DNA from: Albizia julibrissin
Lineage: Eukaryota; Streptophyta; Magnoliopsida; Fabales; Fabaceae
Length of the DNA stretch: 64,000 bases
Reading direction: 5' to 3'
Assembly (NCBI GenBank): GCA_037074505.1
Contig: CM073479.1
Span: 18,607,501-18,671,500, forward strand
The notes beneath the pieces were generated by a model, which worked only from the letters and a program-made list of their open reading frames with translations, was not told the origin of the DNA and did not search any database. Positions 43,169-54,362 of the stretch are shown in pieces. Numbering within the stretch: the first letter of the stretch is position 1; the number at the start of each line of letters is the position of its first letter. A program made the position numbers and the translations under genes.

Positions 43169-45181
43169 TGATAACTCTCCATTTTTAATACATTTGAAGA
43201 ATATTTTAGATATATTTGGAGAGTTATCTAAACAAGTTTAGAATGATTTCTATGAGATTTATTGGAGATTATGGTGGGATATCAATTGGATACATTATTT
43301 ATGGGATTTTAATTTTAAAAAATAGAAGTTTTTAAGATTATGAATAAATAATAATAATGAGAAGTTTTTCTCAAATTAAATTAAAAAAAAATTATTATTA
43401 TTATTATTGTTCCTTGGTTAATATGCATGTTTTGACCAAGGGATCCAACAACATTTCTGGAGCAACAGTGTAGCACGTGTAGACTTGGGCTGAAGCTATT
43501 GAAGTTTGGGCTGAAGCAATTAAAAGGAAAAGGTCCAGTGATAAAGCTAGGTGGGCTGAAAGAAGGAAAAAAATGGAGGACCCGAATCATTAAGGAGGCT
43601 GCTGGTTCTGGAGATTAAAAGGAACAGAAAACGAAAGAAACGGAGGAGCAGCGAGAGGGAAAGAAATGAGGGTAACAGTGGTAGCTGGATTGGGAAGTGG
43701 AAGTTGGAGAGAGCTGAAAGAGAGATCTGAGAGCTGATATTATCACCGTCGTCGTCATCATCCGGCACCACTCCTTCCTCCATTGCCGCTGGAGAGCTTT
43801 AACCATCTACTTCACTAGAGAGGAGCAGTTGAAGATATTCAGAACCAGGAGAGAAACAGAGACGAGGGAGTAGCTGAGAGAAGGAAGCAGGATCATTGGA
43901 AACACAATCCTTCACCATTTCACCGTCACTGCACCACTGCATTTTCTTCCATATCCACCATTGCCGGCGACCCCCATCATCATCGAGTCATCTCACCATT
44001 CTCAAGTCTGAGCTTCAGCGTGGAGAGACAATAAGAACACATCACCGCAAGAGAAGCTGAGTAGAGAGCTGGACGACGGACTGAAGTGAGGTGCTTAGCG
44101 GCAATGTGGAGATTTCACGAGGCATCATTCTCCACTATCCATCATCATCATCGCAGCAACAAAGAAAGAAAACCAGAGCAGACTTCAGAAATGACAGGGA
44201 GAGAGAAGTTAGAGGAATCTTCTTCTTCATCTTCTTGCTAACGCTGATTGAACCAGAAAAGAGCGAGCTGGAGATCGAAGGCAGAGAGAAGGAGGTGCCG
44301 TTCATTATTTCGATTTTCTTCTCTAGTGATATGAATTGCAGCTGCTATTGGTCACACTGTTGCTCTTCAATCTAAACCAAAACTGAATCAGTGCTGAGTC
44401 CTCTGTTTCATTTTGCTATGTTTTATCCTGTTTTAATTTGATTCACATTATGATTTTGGATTCTAAACCTACTATGGCTGGGCTTTATTTTAAAATCATG
44501 TGTGGCTAATTATTTTTGAATGTAGAGTAGCTATGAACTAATTTGGGGATTTGAGCATGTATGAACCAATTAATTGTGCTTTTTATTAATTTTGTTTACT
44601 TAATCTTGGATTGTTTATCTATTTAGTGCTTGATCACCACTAAATATGAATTGGGGAATTAGATTAGCCTTGGAAGAGGGATCTTAATTGGACCATAGGA
44701 TTAAGTAATATGGGATTAAAATTTATTCTAATTTGCTAATGGGATAGGAATATACCTATTGGACCCATATAATCATATTAGAGTGAAATTGGACATTTAT
44801 TGCCTCTTGAGTAAATTAGTTAGGAATAACAATTTTAACTTGAGAGAGGGGTATTAGTAATTGGAAGATACTTATATCCATTTAAACTCTAGATTAACAA
44901 ATTAACATTAAGTGCATTTAATTGGGTAAATACATGCTCTAACCTTGAAAAACGGATTAGCCACTCTAGGTTGTTTTTCCTCCACTGAAATTTCAAAATA
45001 ATATTAAATTTAGGACTTTTGCTTTTGCTTAAATTGATTTTCAAATTATTTTCTTTCTTGATTTGCTCAACTTAAATGAACATAGGAAATTTAATGCCTA
45101 ATCATTAGTTTAATTTAATGCTACTATACTATTTCCACGGCCCGTACACTTGCGGTGCTTATTTAAAATTCAGTAGCATCA
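43169..45181 (+). mobile_element. 2.0-kb solo LTR, Tat-like, nested
   Basis: It starts TGATAACTCTCC and ends CAGTAGCATCA, with an exact 5-bp duplication CATAA (43164-43168 and 45182-45186). The CGTACACTTGCGG block near the 3' end is typical of Tat/Ogre-type gypsy LTRs. Its GA-rich middle (43500-44350) carries several short open frames on both strands without recognisable domains. Confidence 0.88.
43170..43228 (+). promoter_or_regulatory. Terminal stem-loop of Tat-like LTR (copy 2)
   Basis: Arms GATAACTCTCCA (43170-43181) and TGGAGAGTTATC (43217-43228) form a perfect 12-bp stem with a 35-base AT-rich loop at the 5' end of the LTR. It corresponds to the hairpin at 41673-41733. Confidence 0.75.
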
Positions 45182-47164
45182 CATAATATCCAAAACATAT
45201 AGAATTAGACAACCAAAATGACTAAAGTCTTCAGTGTCTCAACCTCTAGTCGTCTGCATTTACCTTCTTCTTGCCCCTCGAGCTTTCTCCATGTACTATA
45301 GGTGGTTTTTGAAAAAAGAGTGAGATTAAAAAGAATCTTAGTAGTAATATATATCAATCATACAATTATAATATTACAAGGCATGTTAAATAAACATCAT
45401 CCATCATAATCATTACAACGGCATTCAATGCATCACATATAGCTCGTAAGCTATCGTAGTGCTAGATATATTATAAGGCCCCGAGGAATACCCGTGCAAA
45501 TAGGCCCCGGGCACCCACTCGTGCAACAGTGAGCGTTATATTGGCCTGAGCATTTACTCATGCAAAATAGGCCCAAGGCGACCACCCCGCATATTCAGAA
45601 TACATTAGACAACTCATGATGAACACATAAACCATACATTACATATCATAACATATGAAAGATAAGTTACTACCTGATTGCTTTCCTCCCGCCTGTCCAA
45701 GCTCGAGCAAGCCTTAGACTCCGAACAGTTGTTGAATCCTACAATTCCCAAATGTACCATAAATGAGTTATTACTCATCCATGTATAACTCCCAACTCAT
45801 AGCATTGGTTAACTTAGCCTAAAAGTGCTAAATTACCAAACTACCCCTTAAGACCTGGTCATACTGTACTTTACCCAAAATTATGACCTACGCTAATCTT
45901 ACACAATTTTGCTTGTAGAATCTATTTTTGACCTTCAATTGTTCAAATTTAGAGCCCAAATGATGAAAATACCCTTGACAGCCCTTTGTTAGAGCTTTTA
46001 AGGGTAATTTGGTTATTTCACATTCTAGGGCTTTTATCACTTCATCATCAACATATACCCTACACAATTTTATCTTCTAAACCCAATGGAAGCATCAAAA
46101 TTATGAAATTTCTACTCCTTTCACACGCCTAACACAGGGCAACCAAATAGGATTCCTAGGAAAGTTATGTCGGTTTCTCATTTTCTCTTGTCTAATCACA
46201 TTCTTTCTACTTCTAGTCACATACTAGCTATTTAGAAATTCATTGGACATGGTTTGGAGAAACTTGGATATCAAGAACCCTTAGGTTACATGTCCATCTT
46301 TCACCAAAACAACCAAACCAAGCCAAGAACAACACCAATAACATCAATTAGAGTAAGAGAAACAAGTTTAGAAAGTTACCTCTTGATTTCCACCTCTTTC
46401 TCTCTCCTCAACATTTTCTGCTCTCTATCTCTTTAAACCCTTGATTTCTCTTGAAAACCATAGATTCAAAGAAGTAGAGGTGAGTAGGAGAGGTTATAGA
46501 GGGATTAGGAAGCTTAAAGCACAAGACTACAACTTCCTTACCTTTGATCTTTGAAGAACCCTAGCCCTTATATGCTTCACCGTGTTATTCAGCTCTCTCT
46601 CTCACTCTTTCTGATTCAGTTTGCATGAGGAATGGCAAGGAAAGATGAAGAGATGAAGATATAATGCATTAATCAAATGATTTAACACATGCTTGCATCT
46701 CATTGATCCATGTGTAAATCTCTATTATGCAATATATCATTTAATTCCATTTCCCTTCATGCTTTTTCCATTCCAGCCAAAAATGCGTGAAGAATTGAGA
46801 GGAAAATATTGATCTCAAACTATCCCATTATGCCAACTTGCAAATTGGTGACCAAAACCTTTGACTTTTAACCATTTGACCTTTCTTGATAATAATTCAC
46901 CAAAATAGGCTTATTAATTATCAAGTAGTCATTTTCCTCTTTTTAATTCCCATGTAACTGAAATTATTAGGAATATTAGGAAAAAATAATTATTTCCCAT
47001 TTTATGGAAAAATTACCTTTTTGCCCCTACGTTTTATGATTTACCGAAATAAATCATTTCCTGCTCATTTCTTTTCATTTACACACATTACAATTCACCA
47101 TTTTATTCCACTAAATATCACAAATATACATATAGGAATATGAGTGAAAAAGTGGGGTATTACA

Positions 47165-47486
47165 GTAAGTGGACCGACAAGCACTTATAGCTATTAATAG
47201 TCGAAATTAACAAAATTAACATTTTGGACTAACTAATGAAGAGGAAATAAGATTTGGGGAGCTAGTGAGGGATTAGTAACTCTAGGTTGCGTTTGACATT
47301 AGTAGTTTTTATTATTTAATTTTCTTTGAATTTACTTATAACTAGATTCATTTAACTTAAAAGAAATCAAGATTTTGATACCTAAAAGTTAATTGATTAA
47401 TTCTTTATGGGACGATACTCTACTTATCACTTTATTACTTGGCACGACCCGTATACTTGCGGAGCACATCATTATTTTTTTTATCA
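47165..47486 (+). mobile_element. Third Tat-like LTR, right part
   Basis: This continues 41739-42784. It carries the end of the 149-bp duplication and the GACCCGTATACTTGCGGAGC block (47446-47465). The terminus is CA at about 47471 or 47486; neither gives a duplication that I can match. Confidence 0.55.
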
Positions 47487-47489
47487 ATT

Positions 47490-47590
47490 ATATGCATGTT
47501 TGGATTAGCGGTAGAAACTATTTTTCCAACGTGATTCATGGTATACTTGCAATTTGTTAGAGGAGTTTTGTCTTGACTTACGTGAACATG
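47490..47590. mobile_element. Diverged fragment related to the 130-bp MITE
   Basis: GCATGTTTGGATTAGC and GAGGAGTTTTGTCTTGACTT align with GTGTTTGGAATTAGC and GAGGAGTTTTATCTCGATTT of the MITE at 39945-40074. The right terminus is not recognisable, so it is a partial or decayed copy. Confidence 0.45.
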
Positions 47591-48540
47591 CTATCTATAA
47601 CGTTAACTCAACCAGGCCAAGTGTTAGTTCATATATCCATAATATATTAATTATGTATTGTCTCAATGTTGAGAGATACATATAATTTGCTACAAAATAT
47701 GAAATAAAATTGAAATTGTTTAAAACAAACAAAGGAAAACTAATAATGTTCAGTTCCATATAATTTTATCTCATTTTTAATTATGTACATATAGTTTTTT
47801 CTTTATACTCCATCTTTATAGTTTTCTCTGATCCTTATTTGTTAATTTGTAAGAAGAAACAAAAAAGGAAAACTAATATATACGGATCCCTATAATTTCA
47901 TCTAATTTTTAATTACATTCTTTTTTCTTCCTTTGCATTTTTTTGACCATATTTTTCATTGCATCGGGTTCTTATAATTTCCTCATTTATAGGTATCTAT
48001 CCTTTTACTTGCAATTTGTTAATTTGCAAGAAAAATGACACTAGTAGCTTATCATACAATTGGATCTATGAAAAGCAACATAAAACTATAGGGTTAAGGG
48101 TCACTTTTACCTAGAAGTTTTGATTGAGGAGCACTGCATACCCAAACATTTTTTTCTGGGCAATATTGTCCTGAAAGTTAACAAAATATAACAATTTTGG
48201 CCAGATGTTATAAAATAACAATGGAAGTTCCATTGAAAAATAACAATCAAAGGAGAGAAGCGGTGCTTATCGAGAATGAAGAAGTGGGTGGATCGGAGGA
48301 CATGGGAATTTATTCCAGTGGATTCTGTCGGAAGAGAAAGAATTGCCCAAATTAGATTCGACTTGAGTTAATTTGGGCCTTCTACCGGTTTTGGAAACAA
48401 TTTAAACCTGTACCAAGCTGGGTTTTAAGATATAGACAAGGACCCCCTAATGGAACTTACAAATGTAGTCCGACAAAACATGAAAAGATGCTACTACTTG
48501 CAGAAGAGATGAACTGAAAAAGTTAGTAACAAAAAATTTG
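47591..48540. other. Low-copy region without recognised gene
   Basis: I see AT-rich sequence with short ORFs only and no similarity to the repeats elsewhere in the window. It precedes the TOPLESS-related fragments and may be host intergenic DNA. Confidence 0.4.
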
Positions 48541-48780
48541 GCCTTCCTTTCTCCACTCTCCTTCAGAAGCTAGAGGCTCAAGAAGAACAATTCTACTGTC
48601 AGTAAGCCCAAGAGCAATTTGATTAGGTTTATCTGGATGTGCCGCCACAACTCTAGGATATACCACCAAGATGCGCCAAACCATTGTAATATCATTAGCT
48701 GAAACTTAAAAGTTGACAAGTTCATCATCTACTGTAGCAAAGAGACAGATTGACTTTGAACCATAAGGACTCCAACTGTT
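48541..48780 (-). pseudogene. TOPLESS/TPR corepressor C-terminal fragment
   Basis: On the minus strand from about 48664 the frame reads VYPRVVAAHPDKPNQIALGL, then TDSRIVLLEPLASEGEW. This is the characteristic last WD40 repeat region of TOPLESS-family corepressors, which normally ends EPLESEGKW followed by a short tail. Upstream, YGSKSICLFATVDDELVNF (48760-48708) fits the preceding WD40 strand but ends at a TAA, and the next stretch is diverged. No other WD40 exons are visible. TOPLESS proteins link EAR-motif transcription factors to histone deacetylation in the nucleus. This is a pseudogene fragment, in the opposite orientation to the N-terminal fragment at 49040-50513. Confidence 0.75.
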
Positions 48781-49039
48781 TAACCTGTTGTCTCCTTTCA
48801 AATCATTCTTCCACTGAAGATCAATGGACGCAGAAGAAAGCAGCGCAGCTCTGCAGGTGTGGTTTCTGTCTCTCTAATATGCTCTTTTTTGTTCCTGTTA
48901 AACTACATTTTCCCTCTTTTGATTTGCGGGCTGAAGTTTGTAAACCCTAACAGTAAATTTTTTTAATTTGTTTATTTTTATTTTTATTACACCTAACTGT
49001 AAATTCTAATTTTCAAATCTTGTTTCCTATGCAGAGGTG

Positions 49040-50513
49040 CATGTGGGCTCGTATACTTATAGCCAACTGATCACTTTGATTCATCAGTTTCTTGCGGAGG
49101 AGAACTTCGAAGAGAGTCTTCATATGCACGATTAATTTTTCATCCTGTTATTATAGTCACTCTGACACTGCATGTGAGTTTGGGAGTTCAGTTTTACGAA
49201 ACCATTTTCTTCTCTTAAATTCCTCTGTGAAGATTGGAGCAAGAATCAAATATTTATTTCAATCTGAGGTGTTTTGGGGTTATAATTATCAATGGTGTGT
49301 GGAAGAAGGCAGAAAATTATCTTTCTGCATTTAAACCAATGATAGTTTCTTGTCAAGCTATATATTCCTCAGGATGCGGGAGCAGAAATGTCTAGAGACA
49401 ATGATCAGGTTAAGGTATATTCTGAACTCCATCTATATTATGAATACGATCCTTCATTATCTTTATGCCTTTCATTCGTTGACTTGATAGCTTAGTAGTC
49501 ATCAAATATTTTTGTGTTGGGATAAGTCATCAAATATTTTTTAAGATGCTGAGATTTATATAAAACAACATGGAAAAACACGAAAAAGGTATTAAAAAAT
49601 AAGCCTTTTACCCTCTTAAATTATCGCAAAAACTAAAACTTTTTTTATATGCTTTAAAACTAATCCTCTAAACAAATCACATGATTATCACGTGATACCT
49701 TGTTCATCATTCTCAGTTTATCCCTGCATGAAATTCTAACTTGTATTTCCCTCAAACTCCCTCTTCCAATTGGTTTTAATTGACATGTCATGTTTTTATT
49801 TTCTTGTGCATGCTCTAGCCTTTTGAAGTTCGTATCTGAAAATTAACTTGAACGAATGAGTTCTTAATATCTTGTCATATGTATCAACATTCAGCTCCTT
49901 ATGTTTTAAACTTTCTATCAGTGATGTACTTCCTAAAAAGAACAAATGGAATATTGTAAGTATTTTTTTCATTTTTATTTTCTTAGAAACAGTAAATCCA
50001 AAGTTCTTAGGCTATATCATCCGAATTCTAACTTGTTAATATGACATGTTCCAACGCACATTGAAGAACTTGTGATCTTTGTTTTTGGCTGATTTTCTCC
50101 TGAAATAACCATGCTGTAGCTGAAATATTTTTGTAGAAGGATTTAAGTCCGCTTTCTGCTTCTGCTGCTGATTACTGAGGTGTTTGCCAAGGCACACTTT
50201 TCAGAAAGTATCAAGCAAGTAAAAAATACTGTTTTATTAGGCTTTTCAATACGGAGTGCTTATTAAAATGACATGGACAATTAATCTGCAGGAATGATGA
50301 GAAATTATCCTAGTATGTTAATATAGTAGACACAAGGGCCAATTTGCAGAGCGATCTGAAAAAGTTAATAGAGGAAAATCCTACTTTCCAAGATATATAC
50401 TCTCGCTTCCAAAATTATATTGAATGCTTATGGACTTCTTTCCATAATGCGTCTCATCCACCCATGCCCAGAAAAAGAAACAAGCATTAAAGTAAATCAG
50501 CTCTTCATGTTTA
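49040..50513 (+). pseudogene. TOPLESS/TPR corepressor N-terminal fragment (LisH-CTLH region), diverged
   Basis: Plus-strand pieces follow the order of the TOPLESS N-terminus. QLITLIHQFLAEENFEESLH (about 49064-49123) is the LisH motif. LEQESNIYFNLRCF and AENYLSAF (about 49230-49340) are the CTLH part. After one frame change come SSYIFLRMREQKCLETM (about 49352-49405), then EKLS with a stop, and ANLQSDLKKLIEENPTF (about 50340-50390). The last exon ends in PPMPRKRNKH and a TAA (to about 50490). These regions bind EAR motifs in the family. Introns are plausible, but a frameshift and stops indicate a pseudogene or a strongly diverged truncated copy. No WD40 part follows on this strand. Confidence 0.7.
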
Positions 50514-50672
50514 GTATACTTTTATACATTTTAATTTTGTTTGCACCACAGGCCCGTTATTTGATTATTTTCCTGAAAATAGATTTAGAATGCTAGAATA
50601 TGAACTTCATGTGCTTTTTTATGTTGCCTGGTTTCATGCTGAGTCTTCTCATATGGTACATGCGTAGTATAA

Positions 50673-50762
50673 ATGCAAGAAGAACTAATTTACTTAATTC
50701 TTCAGTTTCTTGATGAAGAAAAGTTCGTGTTGACTTGTCAGAAGTATGCTATTGTTATATAA
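50673..50762 (+). pseudogene. Second LisH-motif exon of TOPLESS type
   Basis: An ATG at 50673 opens MQEELIYLILQFLDEEKF, nearly the canonical TOPLESS start (RELVFLILQFLDEEKF pattern), then VLTCQKYAIVI and a TAA. It is closer to the family consensus than the LisH copy at 49064. It lies 55 bases before a copia LTR, so its downstream exons may have been displaced. Whether it is the first exon of a second gene copy or a leftover cannot be told from the window. Confidence 0.65.
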
Positions 50763-50817
50763 TGCCTTTTTCGTTTTCCCATCGTCCTTTGATTATTTTA
50801 TTGATTTTAAAGAAAAG

Positions 50818-51039
50818 TGTTGGAAAATAGCCTGATCCACCCTTGATGGATTAGGCCCAAGCCAAAGGTGTTGGGGTAATAATATAAATAATATAAAAAT
50901 TTGGGTGAATATATGTGATATTCCTCAATTACTATGAGTCATATTTTAACCGATAGATTATGACTTTTTGGGAGATATTATTTTGCCGATATATTATAGA
51001 TTAACTGTCGCACTCTAGGTACGCCCAAAATTTCTTTCA
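50818..51039 (+). repeat. 5' LTR of the copia element
   Basis: It begins TGTTGGAAAATAG and ends TTTCTTTCA, abutting the primer-binding site. At 222 bases it is short. The partner LTR is not in the window, so the left boundary rests on the TGTTGG start alone. Confidence 0.7.
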
Positions 51040-51050
51040 TGGTATCAGAG
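51040..51050 (+). promoter_or_regulatory. Primer-binding site of the copia element
   Basis: TGGTATCAGAG follows directly after the LTR end and is the common tRNA-Met-type primer site. The next bases (ACAGG) depart from the usual C. Confidence 0.85.
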
Positions 51051-52561
51051 ACAGGTTTTTCCATAGCTTGTATGAGATTATTTTGAGTCAAGATTTGCTT
51101 TCTATATGAATATGCAAAATTGAGTATGAAATTTAATTCTGAGGCTCATGTGAATAAGAAGCATGTGTTAATCCAATTTTTTTTTCCAACCTATACATGA
51201 CTCCATATGCTTCTGTTATTTTTTCCTATATACATATTTGTGTGTGAGTATATATATGTTTTCTCGGTTCTTTATGATTTGTGGGGGATCGAAAATTTTC
51301 TTTCTGGATGTAATATACACACCCTTATACATGATTATGAGAAAATATTCCAATTCTCTTTTAGTAGATTTTGCATATGTGTGTATGAAGCAAGTTTACA
51401 TTATATCCTTGTTTTATGGGTCTTATAATCATTAGAATATGTTTTCTAGATATAGAAAGAGTATGCTAGATCCTTAGAATAAAAAAACTTAGAAAGATAA
51501 TATATTGTGGAGAAAGAAAAACTCATAATCTTTGTTCTTTTAAAAAATGAGTCATTATAAAGGAGATATGAAGGAGAAAAGTTTTCAGGTCCGATGGACC
51601 CGACCCTTCTCTCTAACTGGGTCGGATCCGACTTGACGAGAGGTAGGAGATGACCTCTGCGTAAGGCCAAAATGACATCGTTTTGGCTTTGGAAAAACGA
51701 TGTCTTTTCGAGTAAAGTAAAAAAAAATATTTCGTTACAAAAGAAAATAATAAAAATATTTTGGTAGAAAGCCACGTGGCGCATGAGGCCACGTGGCATC
51801 TCCATTTGACACATGGAGGCTACCTTCTGACAGAACATAGCACATGGAGGTTGAAGGACCGGCATGTGTCGCTGGATAGCCACTGGAAGGCGGCGTGTGG
51901 ATGACACGTGCCACCTGTAAGAGTGGGTTTTTCTCTAGTTTTTTTTCTGATTTTTTTCTTTAGGCACGTAGGGGCGCGTGCTAGGTCTGATTAAGATGCC
52001 GTTTGTTCCTAAAAATCCCTAAGTTCAAGATCTTTAATGTGATATACTATATGAATATTTTGGACACCAATTGATGTATATTTATGATGTTTTGAATGTG
52101 TTTATTAATGTTAACCATTTTGTAACTTCTAAAATGTATTTGTTGGTTCCAAATTGCTTCTTTTCATGTTTGAATGTGTTACAAACATATTTTCTTGTAG
52201 ATGGATATTTTATCTTACTTTGATGTTAAGATAAAGCATGTTTTAGTTAATATTTTTTTATTCAATATTTATATGTTTTGATAAGTGGGAGCTTTTAGAA
52301 GATGATACTTCTAAAATAATTAGAATTGTAAATGTATTTATATAATTCTTGATAGAGTTTAGTAATGTTATTAATATTTGTGTGATGGGTGATACAAACA
52401 TATACTCTTGATAATGAATTTAATAGTATTATTCTTTTTCTGGTTAAGAATAATATAAGTACAAGACATTGTATACTGTGTTGTGCTATATATGAGATGT
52501 CCTATAGTTTGATTATTTTTTTGGAGAAATGTGATAAATGTGAAATGGATTTGTCACAGAA
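51051..52561 (+). other. Long leader of the copia element
   Basis: About 1.5 kb separates the primer site from gag, long for a copia element. A minus-strand open frame of 153 codons (51907-51446) runs through it but has no recognisable domain. Three CACGTG-core boxes cluster at 51771-51912. The rest is AT-rich. Confidence 0.55.
51771..51912. promoter_or_regulatory. Cluster of three G-box (CACGTG) sites
   Basis: GCCACGTGGC occurs at 51771-51780 and again at 51788-51797, and GACACGTGCC at 51903-51912. GCCACGTGGC is a perfect G-box/ABRE-type palindrome bound by plant bZIP and bHLH factors. Two identical decamers 17 bases apart are unlikely to be chance. A regulatory role in the copia leader is inferred. 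Confidence 0.55.
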
Positions 52562-53131
52562 TTGAATATGGCAACTAAGAATATCATTGCTGAGTTAAAA
52601 AAGGGGGACAAATTAAATGGTGATAATTGGGATATCTGGCATCAAAAGGTGCAATATAGTTTGAAAGAACAAGAGGCAATTGAGCCTCTAACAACGGTTG
52701 TAATACAACTTGCTACTGGGACTATGACCCAACACAGTAGAGAGCAAGAGGTATATGAGGCTTGGAAAAAGAAGAATAGCATTGCAAGAATTACATTGCT
52801 AAGTAAAAAGGACGATGACCTCATGTGCGAATATGAAAAAAATGACACAGCGCAAGCCATATGGGCAGCACTAAAAGACAGGTTTAGTGTCATGTCCACC
52901 ACTAAGCTTAGACGGTTAACTATTAAGTTTGACATGTATAAGCTTAGGCCAAATACTTCCATGAAACAACATTAAGAGAGATCGATGAAAAATATGATTA
53001 GAGAACTAAAGGAAGCTCGGTATACCTTGGTTGATGAACAACAAGTTCAGGCAGTGATAATATCATTGCCATCCAATTGGGAGCACATGAAGGTCAATCT
53101 AACCCATAATGAAAACATCAAGAATTTCAAA
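52562..53131 (+). pseudogene. copia gag, N-terminal part
   Basis: The frame from 52562 (preferred ATG 52568, MATKNIIAEL) encodes KLNGDNWDIWHQKVQYSL, WKKKNSIARITLL, AIWAALKDRFS and KLRRLTIKFDMYKL, the UBN2/copia-type gag domain. A TAA at 52973 interrupts it, but homology continues (ISLPSNWEHMKVNLTHNENI) up to the CACTA D insertion. Gag forms the particle that packages element RNA. Confidence 0.85.
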
Positions 53132-53149
53132 CACTACTACAGAATAGGG

Positions 53150-53440
53150 ATTTAACGTCACATAAAGACGTCCCTTCTTTAAAAAGGGAAATAAAAACTG
53201 GATGCAGTGGCATTTATGTAAATAAAGAGAAAGTTTTTCCTCTTTAGGCGTCCTAAAAACCAAAAGGGAAGTGTAAAGAAATCTTTTAGGCTTTCCTTCT
53301 TGGAGAAGGGACGCCTAAAGATCAGCCTTTAGGCATCCCTTCTCTAGAAGGGACGCCTAAAGGCTGCATGCTAGCCACGTGGTTGGCATGCAGCTAACAT
53401 TAGGCGTCCCTTCTAGAGAAGGGACGCCTAAAGGCTCTTT
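53150..53440 (+). repeat. Left subterminal repeats of CACTA D
   Basis: Inverted pairs AAGACGTCCCTTCTTTAAAA, GGCGTCCCTTCT and AGAAGGGACGCC recur at 53175-53195, 53290-53320, 53332-53358 and 53403-53432. Each makes a hairpin with a short loop. They parallel the right-end set. Confidence 0.85.
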
Positions 53441-54362
53441 CCCTCCAATTTTCTTCATTTCCCTCCATTCCAACATTTTCATTCTCTCTTCCTCCCTCTC
53501 TCAAAAAACCGAGCTGCAGAAACTTAGCCTCCATAGCAACATTTTTGTTCAATCCCCTTCCTCCCAAGATTGTTAAGGTGCCATCCCCCTCCTCGATCTT
53601 CTCTCTCGCGTCGTACCCATCTATCCACCACAAGGCCAGCAGCGTCAGTCCGTCCTTAGCTCCAAGGTACAGCGGCGCCCCTCCCTTTATCACCACAAGG
53701 ACAGCAGCGTCCTCAGTCCGTCCACTAAAGTTTTTTTTTGTTTTTTGTATAGTTGGATTGTTTTTTATGCGGTTATTTAAGTGTATGAAATGTCACTTAT
53801 GTGTTCGTGCCTTATAGATTTTTGCTTCTCCTATTACATTTAGAAAAGACATATAATATTTATAATATATGATATTTATTGTTGTACTTGGGTTAGCAGC
53901 TGGTTACATCTAAACAAAGAAAGACACTTGTGTATTTTTATGGCTTTTGCACATGACATATATATATGTAGATAATTATAAAATATTTTATAAGTGAAAA
54001 ATATGTTGGAATTTGTTGAAAAGTGACTATTAAAAAATTATAAAACTCGTTACTTGTTTAGCTCCGAAGTATATATGTAATAGAATGAAAAATGAATGAG
54101 ATTAAAAGGTAATAATTAATTATTTCAAATGTGAAATGCCATATATGTCTGGAAATAAAAATATTTTTGAGAAATAATTGTTGTGTCATAATAATAGTAA
54201 TATATAAGTATAAATTTTTTAACATGTCCTTTTGACTTTTTTAGTTTAATGACGGAAAATTAGTGGATTGTATTTTTTATGTTTAAAATAGTTATAACAG
54301 GAAATCCCATTGTTATCAATTATTCTAAACTTTAGCGTTATTGAGAATGGCTTAGGTTAAAA

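Larger units (their letters stand above)
42785..47164 (-). mobile_element. Solo LTR, Tekay-like, with nested Tat-like LTR
   Basis: The plus-strand ends are TGTAATACC and GTATTACA, flanked by an exact 5-bp duplication GTAAG (42780-42784 and 47165-47169). Outside the nested LTR (43169-45186) it is about 2.36 kb. It matches the 5' LTR of the truncated gypsy element at 24265-26705 along its length, which makes it minus-oriented. No gag or pol is present. Confidence 0.9.

Noticed and set aside
51446..51907. 153-residue minus-strand open frame
   Set aside because: It lies antisense in the copia leader, has no recognisable domain, and has Phe/Ile-rich composition typical of chance frames in AT-rich DNA.
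52642..52962. 106-residue minus frame opposite copia gag
   Set aside because: It is the antisense shadow of a clear gag domain.
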